The position numbers and the translations under genes were made by a program. A model generated the notes under the pieces. It saw nothing but the letters and a program-made list of their open reading frames with translations. It had not been told where the DNA came from and did no database searches. A DNA stretch of 64,000 nucleotides from Phragmites australis (taxonomy: Eukaryota; Streptophyta; Magnoliopsida; Poales; Poaceae): the NCBI RefSeq assembly GCF_958298935.1, contig NC_084923.1, positions 28,984,501-29,048,500 on the forward strand, in the 5' to 3' direction. Positions 1 to 12,845 of the stretch are shown here, piece by piece (within the stretch, counting starts at the first letter, position 1; every line of letters begins with the position of its first letter).

Positions 1-2134
1 ACACTATTGCAGATTTAATCTTTGCACCTTCAGTCAATACAAATATTTCAAATTGATTATCTACCGTGAGCTCCCAACTAACATATATGCATAAGGATCA
101 AATCATCCATCGAAAGAAGGCAGATAGATATGAGACTAGTTGAAACATCATCGCATACCTCACCTGCAGCATGTTGATTACACCCTGTATCCTGATGTAT
201 TGAACTAGATTGATGGTGATCAGGATAGCCTCCAAACTCCTTACTTGAACATGCATTATTAGTAGAAACAAGAAACTCACAAGAATATAAAATCCATGCA
301 TTGTTAGTAGAGAAAAATTATCCATGCTACTAGGATCTGGTGGCCTCAATTCACTCACTCTCAAGCTTTGATCAAGTTCTGACCGATTCTTACCAAGCCA
401 AATAGGAGGTGACAGCCACCGAACAGGTTAAGATATCCTCTAGAGATTGTTTTATCGATGCGTTGGAGGTAAATTTGCCTGTACAGCTGTAGCCGAATTT
501 GTGGAGCTATAGGTGGGCTGAAATATAGTAGGAAGGAAAGTGCTACAACCACTTTAGTCAAAAGCACGTTGAATAATCGTTCAATGTGGTACTATGCTGG
601 TCCTAGGCTAAACCATGCTAGAGACATGAGCCTAGACACAAAAGACATCACGGATTGAAAGCAACTAGCACAATGAAAGAAAAACCTTCCTCTCCTTTTT
701 TCACTTTTTTTTTCTCTCTTTCTCCAAACTTGTACTTCTAAAACACACCAGATTTGGTCCTTGCTTAAAAAAAATCTTGCCAAATTTCAGGAACAACCTT
801 TCTCTTTTTTTCCTCTTTTTCTTTGATGTTCTTTTCTGTTCTTTTTGTAATTTTTTCATGACACAAGTTAGTGCAAGCGAAGATAAAGGTGCTGGATATG
901 GTGATGATGGTAATGGCAGCTGTGAAGCGTGAGAAAAATGTGACAAGAACTTGAAACTCTAAAGGAACTAGACACTAAGACCAGCAACTCAACACAACGA
1001 TACAACCAAAAATTCAACAAACCAAACACTAAACAGTAATAGCGAAAAGGCTCAAACTGATTCAGACAAAGGAAACTAATCTGTTTTGTTTTTTGGTTTA
1101 ATTGGATGATAGGAAAATTGAAAACTAGGACTAGAAATCTCTCACCGAGCAACCTAAAATATGATAACACATGATAATATTGGTGTCCCGATCTTTTGAT
1201 GATAGGAGATAACTATTGATTTGTGGAGGGGGGGGGGGGGGAGACGTTGACGATTCGACTACAACCATACAGGATGTTGGCACCTTAGCAATCGATACAC
1301 CAACTCTGACATGTTGTTGATCCTGCCGGGGCACAATCAACTTTGTTCCTGCGAGCAACTGAAGAACGAGCAAGAACAAGATAAAAGCAATCTAAATTGC
1401 ATATATGAATAGAAGATCAAACCAAGAATCACAAAATTGGGGTTCTAAAGACAAGTAATACGGGTGGTTTAGCCAACATACGCGATTACAACAGGAAGTA
1501 GCAATGCTAACTTTCAATCTAAACAAAACCTAATATGTTCATGACGGCTATTGGGGATATTTGAAGGGGTAGAGGATGACCAAGAGGGTGTTGGGGTCAT
1601 GATCTAACCCTAGGACACACTCCTAATAGACTCTACTTGATACAAGGCCCAAAAGCCCACGTTGACTCGGATAGGAAAAGTGATGTGTTTTGTTTGGCTG
1701 ATTCCGAATAGCTCAGAAGGAATTTGGAGGTGAGGTCGGATCCATCTGAAAGTAGACGAGAATAGCTTTCCATCATGTACTCGTGGGCTCTGTGATTCCT
1801 TCTATATCAAAATATATGGCCCTTGGAAACTGATGCTGTCAAGAGAATCCGAATCCGAATTCAGTACATGCCTAACTCAAACTCTTGCTTCTTTTTATGG
1901 ATAAATGATGTGATGAGCATGTAGGGATGTTGGGAAGGTCTTGGTGTTGTCCCCAATCAATTTCTTGTTAAAGGTCGGGTCGGCTGGGTGATGAAAATAT
2001 TGGTCCACATGTCTTCACTCTCCTCGCGCATGCTTCTTTGATCCAAGTCAATAATTCTGCATATGTGAACAAAAAAATTCCTTCATGACATAGTACATCA
2101 AGAACACATGTATTATAATAATATTTAATATGGA
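1..2134. other. Unassigned AT-rich DNA
   Basis: No gene is recognised on either strand. The short ORFs are typical of chance ORFs in AT-rich plant DNA. Visible structure is limited to a 13-base G run near 1229, pyrimidine-rich tracts around 690-850, and a stretch at about 1620-1980 with an LTR-like feel (GGCCCAAAAGCCC palindrome near 1645) but without a primer-binding site or paired copy in the window. A minus-strand ORF at 1131-1379 has a hydrophobic start and a proline run encoded by the G tract; no family is recognised. Confidence 0.5.
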
Positions 2135-2626
2135 ATGCAAGCATCTTATATTCAACTACACACATGGTTGTATCCGGATGATTCATGTTGTCATCAAGGT
2201 GAAAATTGTTTTGATGTGCAGAAATCGTCCACCAATGATGCTAATGTAGAACAAATGTTAATGGACCAATTCTTGATTTATATTTGTCGAAACATGATTT
2301 TCTTGCTATTCTTTGTGACAAAAAAGAGTTGTGTGGTAATACTTTACTTATCTCACAACCACAACTTGTGCATGAATGTGTTAAATCTGTTTTACAAATT
2401 ACTACTTGTTCTAAAATTAAACATGTTCAATGCATTGCTAGTGAGAACGAAGAGTTTAAATTGCTATTTTCTAAATATTTTAGGTTATATTAAATTTGAT
2501 ATTCTTTGTGATCTGAATAGTTTAGAGGAGAAATTAAAAATTAATTCTGACTTGCCATATTTGTCACAGAATACTTTTTATGTTATTAGCAAAAACAATG
2601 ATAAATTACAATATATTGTGGTGCAT
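2135..2626 (+). pseudogene. Unrecognised ORF fragment cut by an LTR retrotransposon
   Basis: Two overlapping plus-strand frames (2135-2647 and 2284-2493) together read like a decayed protein with coding-like composition: a Cys/His-containing start, then a segment with CDKKELCGNTLL, then one with LNSLEEKLKIN and YVISKNNDKLQYIV. The longer frame runs straight into the 5' LTR that begins at 2627, so the sequence was interrupted by that insertion. The continuation is not seen beyond the truncated far LTR. No family is recognised; a retroelement polyprotein piece or a host gene piece are both possible. Confidence 0.3.
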
Positions 2627-5006
2627 TGTCACATCTTGAATCCGTAATCACACTTTTAAGTCTATTTATGCATCATTAGTGTCATGATTAAATTCGAGGC
2701 AATTTATTTTAGTGCATTAGAGCACTTTGTTTGAAGTCAATCTTGCGAGAGAAAGAAATTCGGGGGAGAAAAGAATTGTTCTCGCAGTAAAACGAACTTC
2801 CTTTATTTACACATGGGACCTACCTAGCTGGCTGGCCCCACCACCTCACTCCCTCACTCTCCCCGTGCTCTATCTCACTCCTGTGCTCCCCACCGGCCAC
2901 AAGAGCAAGGAGCTCCCTCTCTCCCTCCCTCAAGAACTCTCTCCCTCTCCCCCAAAAATCCGACCTCAAGGGAAGGATTTGAGGTAAGCATGTGGAACTC
3001 ATGCGATCATGAGCTCATAAGCTTCTCATCTATCCAATTCGTTTGCTCTTTCCCAAAGGATTCGAGCCAATTTTGAACTCTTGGTGTTCTAGCTTGAAAC
3101 AAGAGAAACACTGGATTTCTTCATCTCCCGAGCGATTTCCTCCATTTCCTTCATCACCCGGTGGTCACCGACCTCCACAAGTACCGTGGATAAGTCCCTT
3201 TGGCTTCCTTCGGCATGAATTGGTTGGTCGATTTTGAGTTGGAGCGGAGTTCTTGAGCTTTGAAGCAATTTAGGGATTCAGATGAATTTGAGCTAGGGAA
3301 TCGAGTTGCTAGCTTGATGAGTGACTTATGGACTCTATAAACTATCTCAAACATGTTCCTCTTTAGTTTGAAGAGGTTCACAAATCAAATCGGTAATTTT
3401 TCCCCGCGAAGAACTGCTTTCTGCACGAATCCGGAGAGCCCGGAAAAGATTCCAGAGACTCCGCAACCTGGAATGTCGTGGGAATTATCCGGATAGTCCG
3501 GATAAGTCCGAAGACTCCAAAAATTTGTCTGGAGACCTTTTTTTATTCTGATAGCTTGTGAATTTTATAATTAGTTCATACAAACTCTAAAAATCATGAA
3601 ACTAATTGTATTAGCTACGTATGAGTATGAGCTATATGTTAACATTGTTGGAACTCTAAAAATCATGAAACCAGTTGATAGCTTATAAATTTTATAATTA
3701 GTTCATATGAACTCCATGTTAAAAATGTTGGAACTCAAGAAAATACTTTTGATAATTAATTAATTAATTAATTAAATGCAATTTGGGTTGATTAGATAAT
3801 AGTTAATTAATACCACGTCCTAAATTATGAAATTTCTTGGACAAGTCATGTTATGATTAGTGCCATCTAGGAAAGATGTTTTCTTGCATTGTAAAGCATA
3901 GTTTATGGAATTTCATCATATGCAGATTGTGGCATATTTTGTTGCACTTCATTCATGCTCATCATTGCACGCGTTCTTGTTTAGTGAATGAGGAACCGGC
4001 GCGTGACCCGACCGAGGTTGAAGGCGACGCCAATCTCCTCGAATTATGTGAGTGATTCGCGGGTAGCATTAGGCGGTCACCTGAGTAGCAAGGCAAGCTT
4101 ATAACTATATTTCTCCTAGTACTTTGGATCATATGTGTCTAATGTGATAAGTTATACTTTATGGATGTTCTCATGATGATGATGATGAGTCGATGTCGGG
4201 TTTATGATGGGTGGAACCTATTATGATTCACTAATTCTCCTGTCTTAAATAATTGTTGATCCGTATCCTTGTAGTTTGGGTTTAATATTGTGTTATCTAC
4301 TTAATTATCATTCATGATGCTTAGCAAATGCTTAGGTCATCGGTAGAAGTTGAGCGGTGAAATGTTTCATCGTTCGTGAGCATAGGCTTTAATTAATCAT
4401 AATGATGGGATGATAGTGTTGGTTTGATGAGTGATGAGGATGAGATGAGATGTGGGCGATGTTAGGGGCGTTTGTCCTACCCAGACCTGGACACCGTAGA
4501 CCGCTTGCATCATTTAAGCACCAATCATTGTTACAGTTAGCTTTAGCACTTTCCATGCTTACTACATGTCACGTATGGGAACGATAAGCCAATTAACTTC
4601 GTAGCTGTAGCTTTTTGGTGTCGGGCATAACGCCGGTTGGGGTACTCATTTTCCTCCGAAAGTAGTTCTATATGACCCCCGCATCTATCGGTGCATGATC
4701 AAATGGTAGGAGCTTATTGAAAAGGTTGACATGAGTACTCCCTTGTATAGACCTATGTGGTCATGCAAGACTTATGGTCTTCAAGTCGTGTAGTTAAAGG
4801 AGTACCCTCTGTAGGTGTAAAAACATTATGAAATGTCGCACTTTGGTCATGAGCTTGTTTTGTCCATTTGCAGCAGTCGTAGAGTTACGAGTGTGGGTTG
4901 ATGAGGTTGATGGGTTGAGAATGGTATTCTGGTTAATCGTTGAAGTCGTGATTAAATAAATGATCGACTTAATAATTAATTAGAATACTATTTGGACGGT
5001 TCCTCA
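2627..5006 (+). repeat. 5' LTR of the Tekay/Del element
   Basis: Begins TGTCACATC and ends CCTCA, five bases before the primer-binding site. It is matched over most of its length by 9314-11545, including the shared start (AATC-GTAATCAC), the block with GAGCACTTTGTTTGAAGTC, and the AT-rich block with tandem TAATTAAT. About 2.38 kb long, which fits the long LTRs of Tekay/Del elements. Short ORFs inside it are not genes. Confidence 0.85.
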
Positions 5007-5011
5007 TAGTG

Positions 5012-5022
5012 TGGTATCAGAG
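5012..5022 (+). other. Primer-binding site, tRNA-Met type
   Basis: TGGTATCAGAG lies five bases after the LTR end at 5006. It is the usual reverse-transcription primer site in plant Ty3-gypsy and Copia elements primed by initiator tRNA-Met. Confidence 0.85.
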
Positions 5023-6009
5023 TTTGGTTTAATGAAGTAGCCTAAAAATTCTTAGGACGTAGGTTAGCAAGTGTATCAAACTTATTAAAGTAGCCTACTA
5101 AATTTTGTTTTATGCCTCCTCATGATTAATATATATGAACTTGCTATACTATACCCCTAAGTATAATACATGCTTGAGTGATGCACCTGAATTGTTTTTT
5201 GATGCATTGTGTGGTTTTGTCATTGTGATGCATTTGTTAATTATGTTGCATCAATGCATCCCGATAGCAGCAAGTATCGGGGGCTCAACCGGTGCGAGGT
5301 AGGGGCCAGGTGTGTTCCGTACGGTGATGGTACGAAAAGTGAATACGTTAGCAATAATATATGAACATCCACCATATGATGGTAGTTATGGTCGTCTACC
5401 TATGTGGCAATTACACGGGGTGTCCCGTAAGGTGATGATATGGGAAGTGAATACGTTGGCAACCACGTATGAAATGTCACTTGTGCAGTGAGTTGCATAA
5501 GCACCATTCGCACAAATATTTATTCTCTTCGTGCGAAATTTGATGTATGTGTTTGTGATGATTGTTTGGGGAGAGATGCATTCGGGAAAGAAACGTGAAG
5601 ATAAGGATCAAGCATTCTATCATGTTCCATTGTTCATTTCACACCATACCTTTGAGTATGCATGTTCCTTGATACATGATGCCTTAGTGTGCATCACATG
5701 TTTGGATCCAATCTGAATTTCTGTCCAACTGTAGACACTCCGTACATTTTTGCGAATCCTCTAGAGATTTTTACAGACACTCCATAAATTCTTATGGACT
5801 CTCCGCACCTGGCAGCATCTAAGAATGTACTATTTCATGGGATCCAAGCAAATGGTACCCAGCTAATGTCAGTATGTGATATCGGGATTTGATCTTTCAT
5901 TTCTTTCATCTTATCATCACAACAGAATGAGAACCTGTCGAGACTCTGCCTTCTGCCTATATCATTGATGGATCCGAAAATAAGTTAAGGACCAACTGAG
6001 TTGTTTCGA
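5023..6009. repeat. Leader and lost gag region with an imperfect ~107-bp repeat pair
   Basis: Gag should start here, but no retrotransposon gag domain or zinc knuckle is readable. Two imperfect copies of a block (starting near 5312 and 5419) share GTGAATACGTTRGCAA and a preceding CCGTA-GGTGATG; the spacing is about 107 bases. The short ORF at 5531-5716 is not recognised. The internal region of this element is therefore shortened by deletion of gag and most of the protease. Confidence 0.5.
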
Positions 6010-9000
6010 AGGTCAAAGTTCTTATTGAGGGAGTTTAGTTTCCTATAAACCTGATCCTCCTTGACACTATAGGAGTAGATATTATATTAGGGATGAACTA
6101 GCTAAGCAAATATGGTGCTCAGCTTGATTGTGCTAAGAGAGTCATTTCTCTCAAAGGTCCCAATGGCGATCTGGATTCTCTTCACCTTGGAGAGGGTGGT
6201 CTCCACTTGTGTGCTCTTAAAGCAGTCGCAACCATTGATCTCCTGGATATTCCAGTCGTCTATGAATTTCCTTATGTTTTCCCAGAAGAATTGCCAGAAA
6301 TGCCATCCGACCAAACCGTGAAGTTCTCCATTGAGTTATTGCTGGTCGACCCTGATTTCAAAGAGGTCTTATCGGATGCCGCCAAATGAGTTAGCGGCAT
6401 TGAAGAAATCAATTTAGGAATTGCTTGCGAAGGGCTTCATTTATCTGAGCTCCTTGCCTTGGAGATGTCCAATACTCTTTGTGAAGAAGAAGGATGCCAC
6501 TTTGCGGATGTGTATTGATTATCGTCCACTCAATGCTGTCACAATCAAGAACAAGTATCCACTCCCTTGGATTGATATTTTGTTCGATCAATTGACCGGT
6601 GCCCGGGTTTTCTCTAAGATCGACTTGAGGGTGGGTTACCACCAAATCAAGATCCGATCGGAGGATCAAAGAAGGCTTTCTCGGTTACGGGCTTTATGAG
6701 TTTACCGTCATGTCTTTCGGCTTGACAAATGCATCAGCATTCTTCATGTATTTGATGAACACAGTCTTCATGGAAGAACTCGACAAGTTCTTCATGATGT
6801 TCATCGATGATATTCTCATCTAGTCCAAGACTAAAGAAGAATATTCTGAGCATTTTCGTGTTGTTCTTTGTCACCTTCGAGATCACCAACTCTATGCCAA
6901 GTTCATCAAGTGTGAGTTCTGGCTCAAACAAGTCACTTTTCTGTGTCATGTATTATTAGGAAATGACATTGCAGTTGACCCGAGCAAAGTGCAAGAAGTT
7001 CTCAATTGGGCTCAACCCAAGAGTGTCACCGACATCTAGAGTTTTCTCGGACTCGCAGGTTATTACCGTCAGTTCATCGAGAATTTCTCTAAAATTGCCA
7101 AGCCTATGATTGAGTTGTTAAAGCAGGAAGGTGTGTTCGAGTGGTCAAATGAATGTGAGTCAGCTTTTCCAGACCTTGAAGACACTACTCACGACCGCTC
7201 CTGTTCTAGCTTAGCCTGAAATGGACAAGGGTTTTGACGTTTATTGTGATGCTTCCTGCATAGGCCTTGGATGTGTTCTCATGCAAGAAGGCCAAGTGGT
7301 TGCATATGCTTCAAGCTAGTTGAAGCAACATGAGGAAAACTATCCCACACATGATCTAGAACTTTTGCATAGATTTTCGAGGAGATAGTAATGCCAATTG
7401 AAGCGATATGAGGAAAACTATCCCACACATGATCTAGAACTTCTAGTAGTAGTGCACATCCAGAAGATTTGGTGTTACTATCTTCTCAAAAATGTGTGCA
7501 ACATTTATGCTGACTACAAGAGCTTCAAGTATATTTTCACCCAAGCCGACCTCAACATGAGGAAAAGTAGATGGCTCGAGTTGATCAAGGACTATGAGTT
7601 GAAGGTCCGCTATCACCCGGGCAAGGGAAATGTTGTCACCGATGCCTTGAGCTGGAGGGCTTAGTTCAATTGTCTTAAGGTTTCGCCCGGAACTGCCACA
7701 CTTTGTGATGATTTTAGAAGGCTTAGGCTTGAGATGTATCCAAAGGGATTTCTTGCAAAATTGGAGATCAAATCTACCCTCCTAGATGAAATCAAGGAAG
7801 CTTAGAAGCAAGACAAAGGCATGGAGAAAATATGTAATAATTTTAAGGAGGGACAAGCCAAATGCTTCACCTTGGATGATGAAGGTGTCTTGTGGTCCGA
7901 GAAGAGGCTAGTGGTTCCTAAAGTCTTAGAGCTGAGGAAGAAGATTCTGGATAAAGCTCATGATTCCTTGCTATCCATTCATCCTAAGACCTCAAGCCTA
8001 GGTTCTGGTGGACTCGCATGAAGCGAGAAATCGCTTGATATATTTCTAAGTGTGATGTCTTCCTAAGGGTGAAGGCCGAGCACCTTAAGCTGGCCAATAC
8101 GCTCTAGCCTTTACCTATTCCCTCCTGAAAATGGGAGGAAATCGGTATGGATTTCATTACCAGATTGCCGAAGACTTCTAAAGTCTATGACTCGATTTGG
8201 GTCATTATGGATCAATTGACAAAGTCTGCTCATTTCCTTCCTGTCAAGACCACGTATTTCATCAAGAAATATGCGGAGTTGTACCTCACTAAGCTTGTTT
8301 GCCACCATGGAATTCCGAAGAAAATCATCTCTAATCGAGGCACTCAGTTCACTTCTCATTTCTAGAGGAGTCTTTATGAAGCAATAGGAATCGAGCTCTT
8401 CCACAGCACCGCATACCACCCTCAGACCGATGGCCAAACCGAGAGGCTGAATAAGATCTTAGAAGATATGTTACGGGTTTGTGTTCTCACGTATGGCAAG
8501 AAGTAGAAAATTTGCTTGCCATTTGTGGAATTCTCCTAGATAAAAGTTACCAAGCAAGCATTGAAATGTCACTGTTCGAAGCTCTTTATGGCTGAAGATG
8601 CTGAACATTGTTGAACTGCTTCGAATCTGGTGAAAGAGCTTTTCTAGGTCCGGATTTGATCAAAGAGGCAGAACATGTTCTGGCTATTTGCAAGTGTCTG
8701 CTCACAGCTCAATCCCGATAGAAGAGCTATGTGGATCACTGCTGGAGAGAACTTGTGTTCGAGATTGGAGATTTTGTGTATCTCAAAGTGTCCCACTCAA
8801 AGGAGTCCGACGCTTTCAAGTTAGAGGGAAGCTAGCACCTCGTTATGTGGGACTATTTCAAATTGTTGTCCGGTGTAGAGGGGTAGCTTATCAGTTGGAC
8901 TTGCCTCCGTCCCTATCCATTGTTCATAATGTGTTCCACTTGTCACAGTTAAAGAAATGTCTTCGAGTTCCAACCGAAGTTGCAAACCAAGAGTAGCAGC

Positions 9001-9165
9001 CGAATCTTTCTTAGTGCGAGCATCCAGTCTGAAGTCTTGGTGAAACAAAATGGAAGATGCGGTGCAAGTCTATTAACTTCCTCAATGTTTAATAGAGTAA
9101 TCACTCCGAAGATGAAGCGACGTGGGAGTGTGAAGATCGGCTTCGTGCCGATTATCCTGATTCCT
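6010..9165 (+). pseudogene. Broken gypsy pol (protease end, RT, RNase H, integrase, chromodomain)
   Basis: The reading is spread over several frames. The protease end is near 6070 (ILGMN-LSKYGAQLDC). RT begins near 6421 with [20 protein letters not shown] and [13 protein letters not shown]; the YVDDI-type box near 6800 is read as FIDDILI. RNase H is at 7398-7664 (NYPTHDLELL, YIFTQADLNMR, HPGKGNVVTDALS). Integrase is at about 8147-8365 (MDFITRLPKTSK, QLTKSAHFLPVKTTY, RGTQFTSHF). Its C-terminal part is at 8688-8996 (GKLAPRYVG, VHNVFHLSQLKKCL). The chromodomain end is at 9096-9164 (SNHSEDEATWE), preceded by two stop codons where relatives usually read Gln-Trp. Many stops and frameshifts make it non-functional. 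Confidence 0.85.
7322..7443 (+). repeat. 78-bp tandem duplication inside RNase H
   Basis: GAAGC-A-ATGAGGAAAACTATCCC to TCTAGAACTT occurs at 7322 and again at 7400. The copy breaks the RNase H reading frame upstream of the NYPTHDLEL motif, so it is a post-insertion lesion. Confidence 0.75.
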
Positions 9166-9302
9166 TCTCCCACCTATGAGTGTTACTTTAGTATTATTCC
9201 TCAGGGTGTGGCATATTTGATATTGTCCACATCTTTTCGTTACTACGCAGACCATGAGGTTCCTAGAGTCACCGTATTCTCCCCGACTCGTACCCGTAAT
9301 CA

Positions 9303-9311
9303 GGGGGGAGG
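9303..9311 (+). other. Polypurine tract of the Tekay/Del element
   Basis: GGGGGGAGG lies three bases before the 3' LTR start at 9314, as expected for second-strand priming. Confidence 0.75.
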
Positions 9312-9313
9312 TT

Positions 9314-11545
9314 TGTCATGTTCTGAATCTGTAATCACGTGTTTAAGTCTATTTATGCATCCTTAGTGTCATGATTAAATTTGAGGCAATTTATTTCGGT
9401 GTATTAGAGCACTTTGTTTGAAGTCGAGCGAGAGAAAGAAATTCAGGGGAAAAAAAGAATCATTCTCGCAGTAAAACGAACTTCCGTCTTTTACATGTGG
9501 GACCCACCTAGCTGGTCGGCACCACCACCTCACTCCCTCACCTGCTCTCTCACCCTCCCTGTGCTCCCCACCGGCCACAAGAGCAAGGAGCTCCCTCCCT
9601 CCCTCTCTCAAGCACTCTCTCCCCTAAAATCTGAGCTCAAGAGAAGGACTTGAGGTAAGCATGTGGTACTCATGCGATCACGAGCTCATAAGCTTTCCAT
9701 CAATCCAATTCATTTTCTCTTTCCCGAAGGATTCGAGTAGGTATTGATCTCTTGATGTTTCTAGGTTGAAACAAGAGGAACACCAGATTTCTTCATCTCC
9801 CAAGTGATTTCATCTATTTTCTTCATCACCTAGTGGTCACCGACCTCCAAAAAGTACAGTGGGTAAGTCCCTTAGGCTTCCCTTGGCATGATTAAGGTTG
9901 GTTGATTTTGAGTTGGAGTAGAGTTCTTGAGCTTCGGAGCAATTTACGGATTTGGATGAATTTGAGCTAAGGAATCAAGTTGCTAGGTTGATGAGTGAGT
10001 TCTAGACTATATAAACTCTCTCAAACATGTTCCCCTTTGGTTTGGAGAGGCTCGCAAATCAAATCGGCAATTTTTCCCCACAAAGAACAGCATTTTGCAA
10101 GAATCCGGAGAGTCTGGAGAAGTTTCCGAGACTCTACAGCCTGAAATGTCTGGGAATTTTCTGAATTGTCAAGATAATTCTGGATAAGTCCAGAAAAAAG
10201 TCTAGAGACTCCATAGTTACTGTTCATGAGGCATTTTCTTTTGTGCTGATAGCTTGTAAATTTCATAATTAGTTCATACAAACTCCAAAAATCATAAAAC
10301 TAGTTGTGTTAGCTTCATATGTGTACGAACTACATGTTAAAAATTTTGGAACTCAAGAAAATACTTTTGATAATTAATTAATTAAATACGTTTTGGCTTG
10401 ATTAGATCATAGTTAATTAATACGATGTCCTCAAATTATGAAACCTCTTGAACAATTCATGTTATGATTCATCTTGGTAAGATGTTTTCTTGCATTATAA
10501 AGCATAGTTTATGACATTTCATCATATGCAGATTGTGACATATTTTGTTGCACTTCATTTATGCTTATCATTGTACGTGTTCTTGTTTAGTGAACAAGGA
10601 ACTGGCATGTGATCTGGCCGTGGTTGAAGGCGACACCAATATCCTCGAATTCTATGAGTATTGCGCGGCTAGCATTAGGCGGTCACTTGAGTAGTAAGGC
10701 AAGCATCTAACCATATTTCTCCTAGTACTTTGGATCATATGTGTCTAATATGATAAGTTATGCTTTATGTATGTTTGCATGATGATAAGTCGATGTTAGG
10801 TTTATGAAGGGTAGAACCTATGTTGATGCACTAATTCTTCTGTCTTTAATATGGTGTTATCTAACTTAAAATGTCATTCGTGATGCTTAGCAAGTGCTTA
10901 GAAGTCGAGCGGTGAAATATTTCATCATTCACGAGCATTGGCTTTAATTACTTGCACGATAATCATAATGATGGATTGATGGTATTGGTTTGATGAGTGG
11001 TTATGATGAGACGATATGTGGGCGGTGTTAGGGGTGTTTGTCCTGCTCAGATGTGAAGTTACCCTAGATAGGTCCGGAGAGGGACCCGGACACCATATAC
11101 CACTTGCGTCTTTTAAGCACCGATCATTATTGCAGTTGGCTTTAGCACTTTCCTTGCTTACTACATGTCACATATGGGAGCGATAAGCCGATTACCTTTG
11201 TAGTTGTGACTTTTTGGCGTGCGAGTCGATGGTGTCGGGCATAAGGCTGGTTGGGGTATCCATTTTGCTCCGGGAGTACTTCCGAATCACCCCCGCACCT
11301 ATCGACGCATTATCAAATGCTCAGAGTTTATTGGAAAAGGTTGCCATGAGTACCCCTTATATGGACATGTGTGGTCATGCAAACCGTATTGTCATCAAGT
11401 CATGTTGTTAATTGAGTACTCCCTGCAGGGTGTAAAAACATTTCAAAATGGCATGCTCTTGGTCATGAGCATGCTTTTGTCCATTTGCAGCAGTCGTAGA
11501 GTTACGAGTGTGGATTGATGTGATTGATGAGTTGAGGTGGTGCTT
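9314..11545 (+). repeat. 3' LTR of the Tekay/Del element, truncated
   Basis: Starts TGTCATGTTC and follows the 5' LTR with many substitutions and small indels. Similarity stops near 11545 after GATGAGTTGAG, about 100 bases before the position equivalent to the end of the 5' LTR. The next 100 bases (11546-11649) match nothing else recognised in the window. Confidence 0.8.
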
Positions 11546-11649
11546 TATAGATATTATTCTTATGGTTCTGTTTACATATATGTCCAGTTGAGGCTTATGG
11601 ATTAGATAGTCATGTTGGTCAAGTATAGATGCTCACACATGTTTATTTC

Positions 11650-11960
11650 AAATTTGCTTTCGCAGGAGGTTTTTATGGCATATCATGGGTATATCTCTCC
11701 TCATATTTTTCTTACATTATTTTTGGAGGAGTATTCAACTTGATGTATACAAAAGATGACTTTGATCAAGGGGAAGTGTTACTAACCATGTGATCAAAGA
11801 AACCACACATGGCGGTTGCTCCCATCCATGGGGAAGGGATGCCTTGCTAATGGATGGGATGCTCATTCATTGTGTATATGCGTACATCAAGTTAATGGAA
11901 AGAAATATGTGAGATTCATTTACTACTTCGACTCTCTACTATCTAGTACATTTGCACTAC
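11650..11960 (+). mobile_element. Copia-like 3' end: purine tract and start of an LTR
   Basis: GATCAAGGGGAAG followed by TGTTACTAACC (11777) has the layout of a Copia polypurine tract and LTR start; the other copy reads GATCAAGGGGGAG and TGTTACTAACC at 59348. A GGTTTTTA-ATGAG-like motif upstream is common in the untranslated tail of Copia elements. The LTR end is not defined. No Copia pol is present nearby, so this is a remnant. Confidence 0.45.
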
Positions 11961-12845
11961 AATACCTTGCTCTAAACTCTTCCCATGGTTTCATGGCAGT
12001 TCCAAAATCCTGAAAGGACATCTACAATTTGCTATGTCCTAAATTCCTTATTTTAGTAACAAAATCTTCTAGCATTGTATACGAAGACAAGTAGAAATTG
12101 AGTCTACAATTTTTGATTTGACAGCTAAACTCACCAGTTTTAAGTAGCTCAATTGATGATCTTAAGTCTTCTTGGATAGTAAATAACTTGGTAAAAAACA
12201 AACTGCAAGCAAGAGAGTGGGATTTGCGTGTGGGCAGTCCATAACATCTAATCTAGTATATGGATTTTAACTACAAACAATAACTATTAGGAAAAGAATT
12301 TGCAGTTTTTCTTTCTTTTCTCTACCTTTAGTTGCACTAATCCCATATTAATCAATTTCAACAAAAAGGGGATTCATAAGCAGCAGTCTAAAACTGCATC
12401 AAATTGTGAAGTGAACAGTACTTTAAGTTGGGGAACATAGATGAATACTATAGACATATCAATCATTTTTTATTCATTCTGAAATTCTTTAGGATACAAC
12501 TAAGGGGTTGCCCTGATCATAATTAGCCAACTCTATTTGAATACTTTCACATATTTTATGCATTTGGTTGAACATTGTCAAAATGTAGAAGGTTATTCCT
12601 CAACCCATTTGCTAACAACAGACATGCTAATAATGGAATGCCGGATTTACTCATGCAAGCCAATCTCCATGCATTGTACATTACCACATGTCTAGGATGA
12701 AAATGCCTGAGAATAGATGGCAACCCGGCCTTAGTCCACTACAGTACTATCTCCACTTCATGATGGTGTCCTTGATGATAGGATACTCGATAAAGCATCT
12801 AGACCATCAGCCCATTCTGTTCACTCTTCCCATCAATCCCGATGG

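Larger units (their letters stand above)
2627..11545 (+). mobile_element. Decayed Tekay/Del-type Ty3-gypsy LTR retrotransposon (chromovirus)
   Basis: Two long direct repeats (2627-5006 and 9314 to about 11545) flank an internal region with a primer-binding site matching the initiator tRNA-Met type (TGGTATCAGAG at 5012), a broken pol in the order protease end, RT, RNase H, integrase, chromodomain, and a purine tract at 9303-9311. That order plus the chromodomain remnant places it in the Tekay/Del chromovirus lineage. The internal region is only about 4.3 kb and no gag is recognisable. The LTRs differ at many positions and by indels, so the insertion is old. The right LTR lacks roughly its last 100 bases, so no target-site duplication can be called. 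Confidence 0.88.

Noticed and set aside
11930..11965. Possible Helitron 5' end (TCTCTACTATCT)
   Set aside because: No matching CTRR end with hairpin, no Rep/helicase, and the motif sits within a Copia LTR-like context shared by both copies.
11900..12020. Minus-strand peptide with FGTAMKPWEEFRARY in copy 1
   Set aside because: Copy 2 does not keep the frame and no family was recognised, so coding is not supported.
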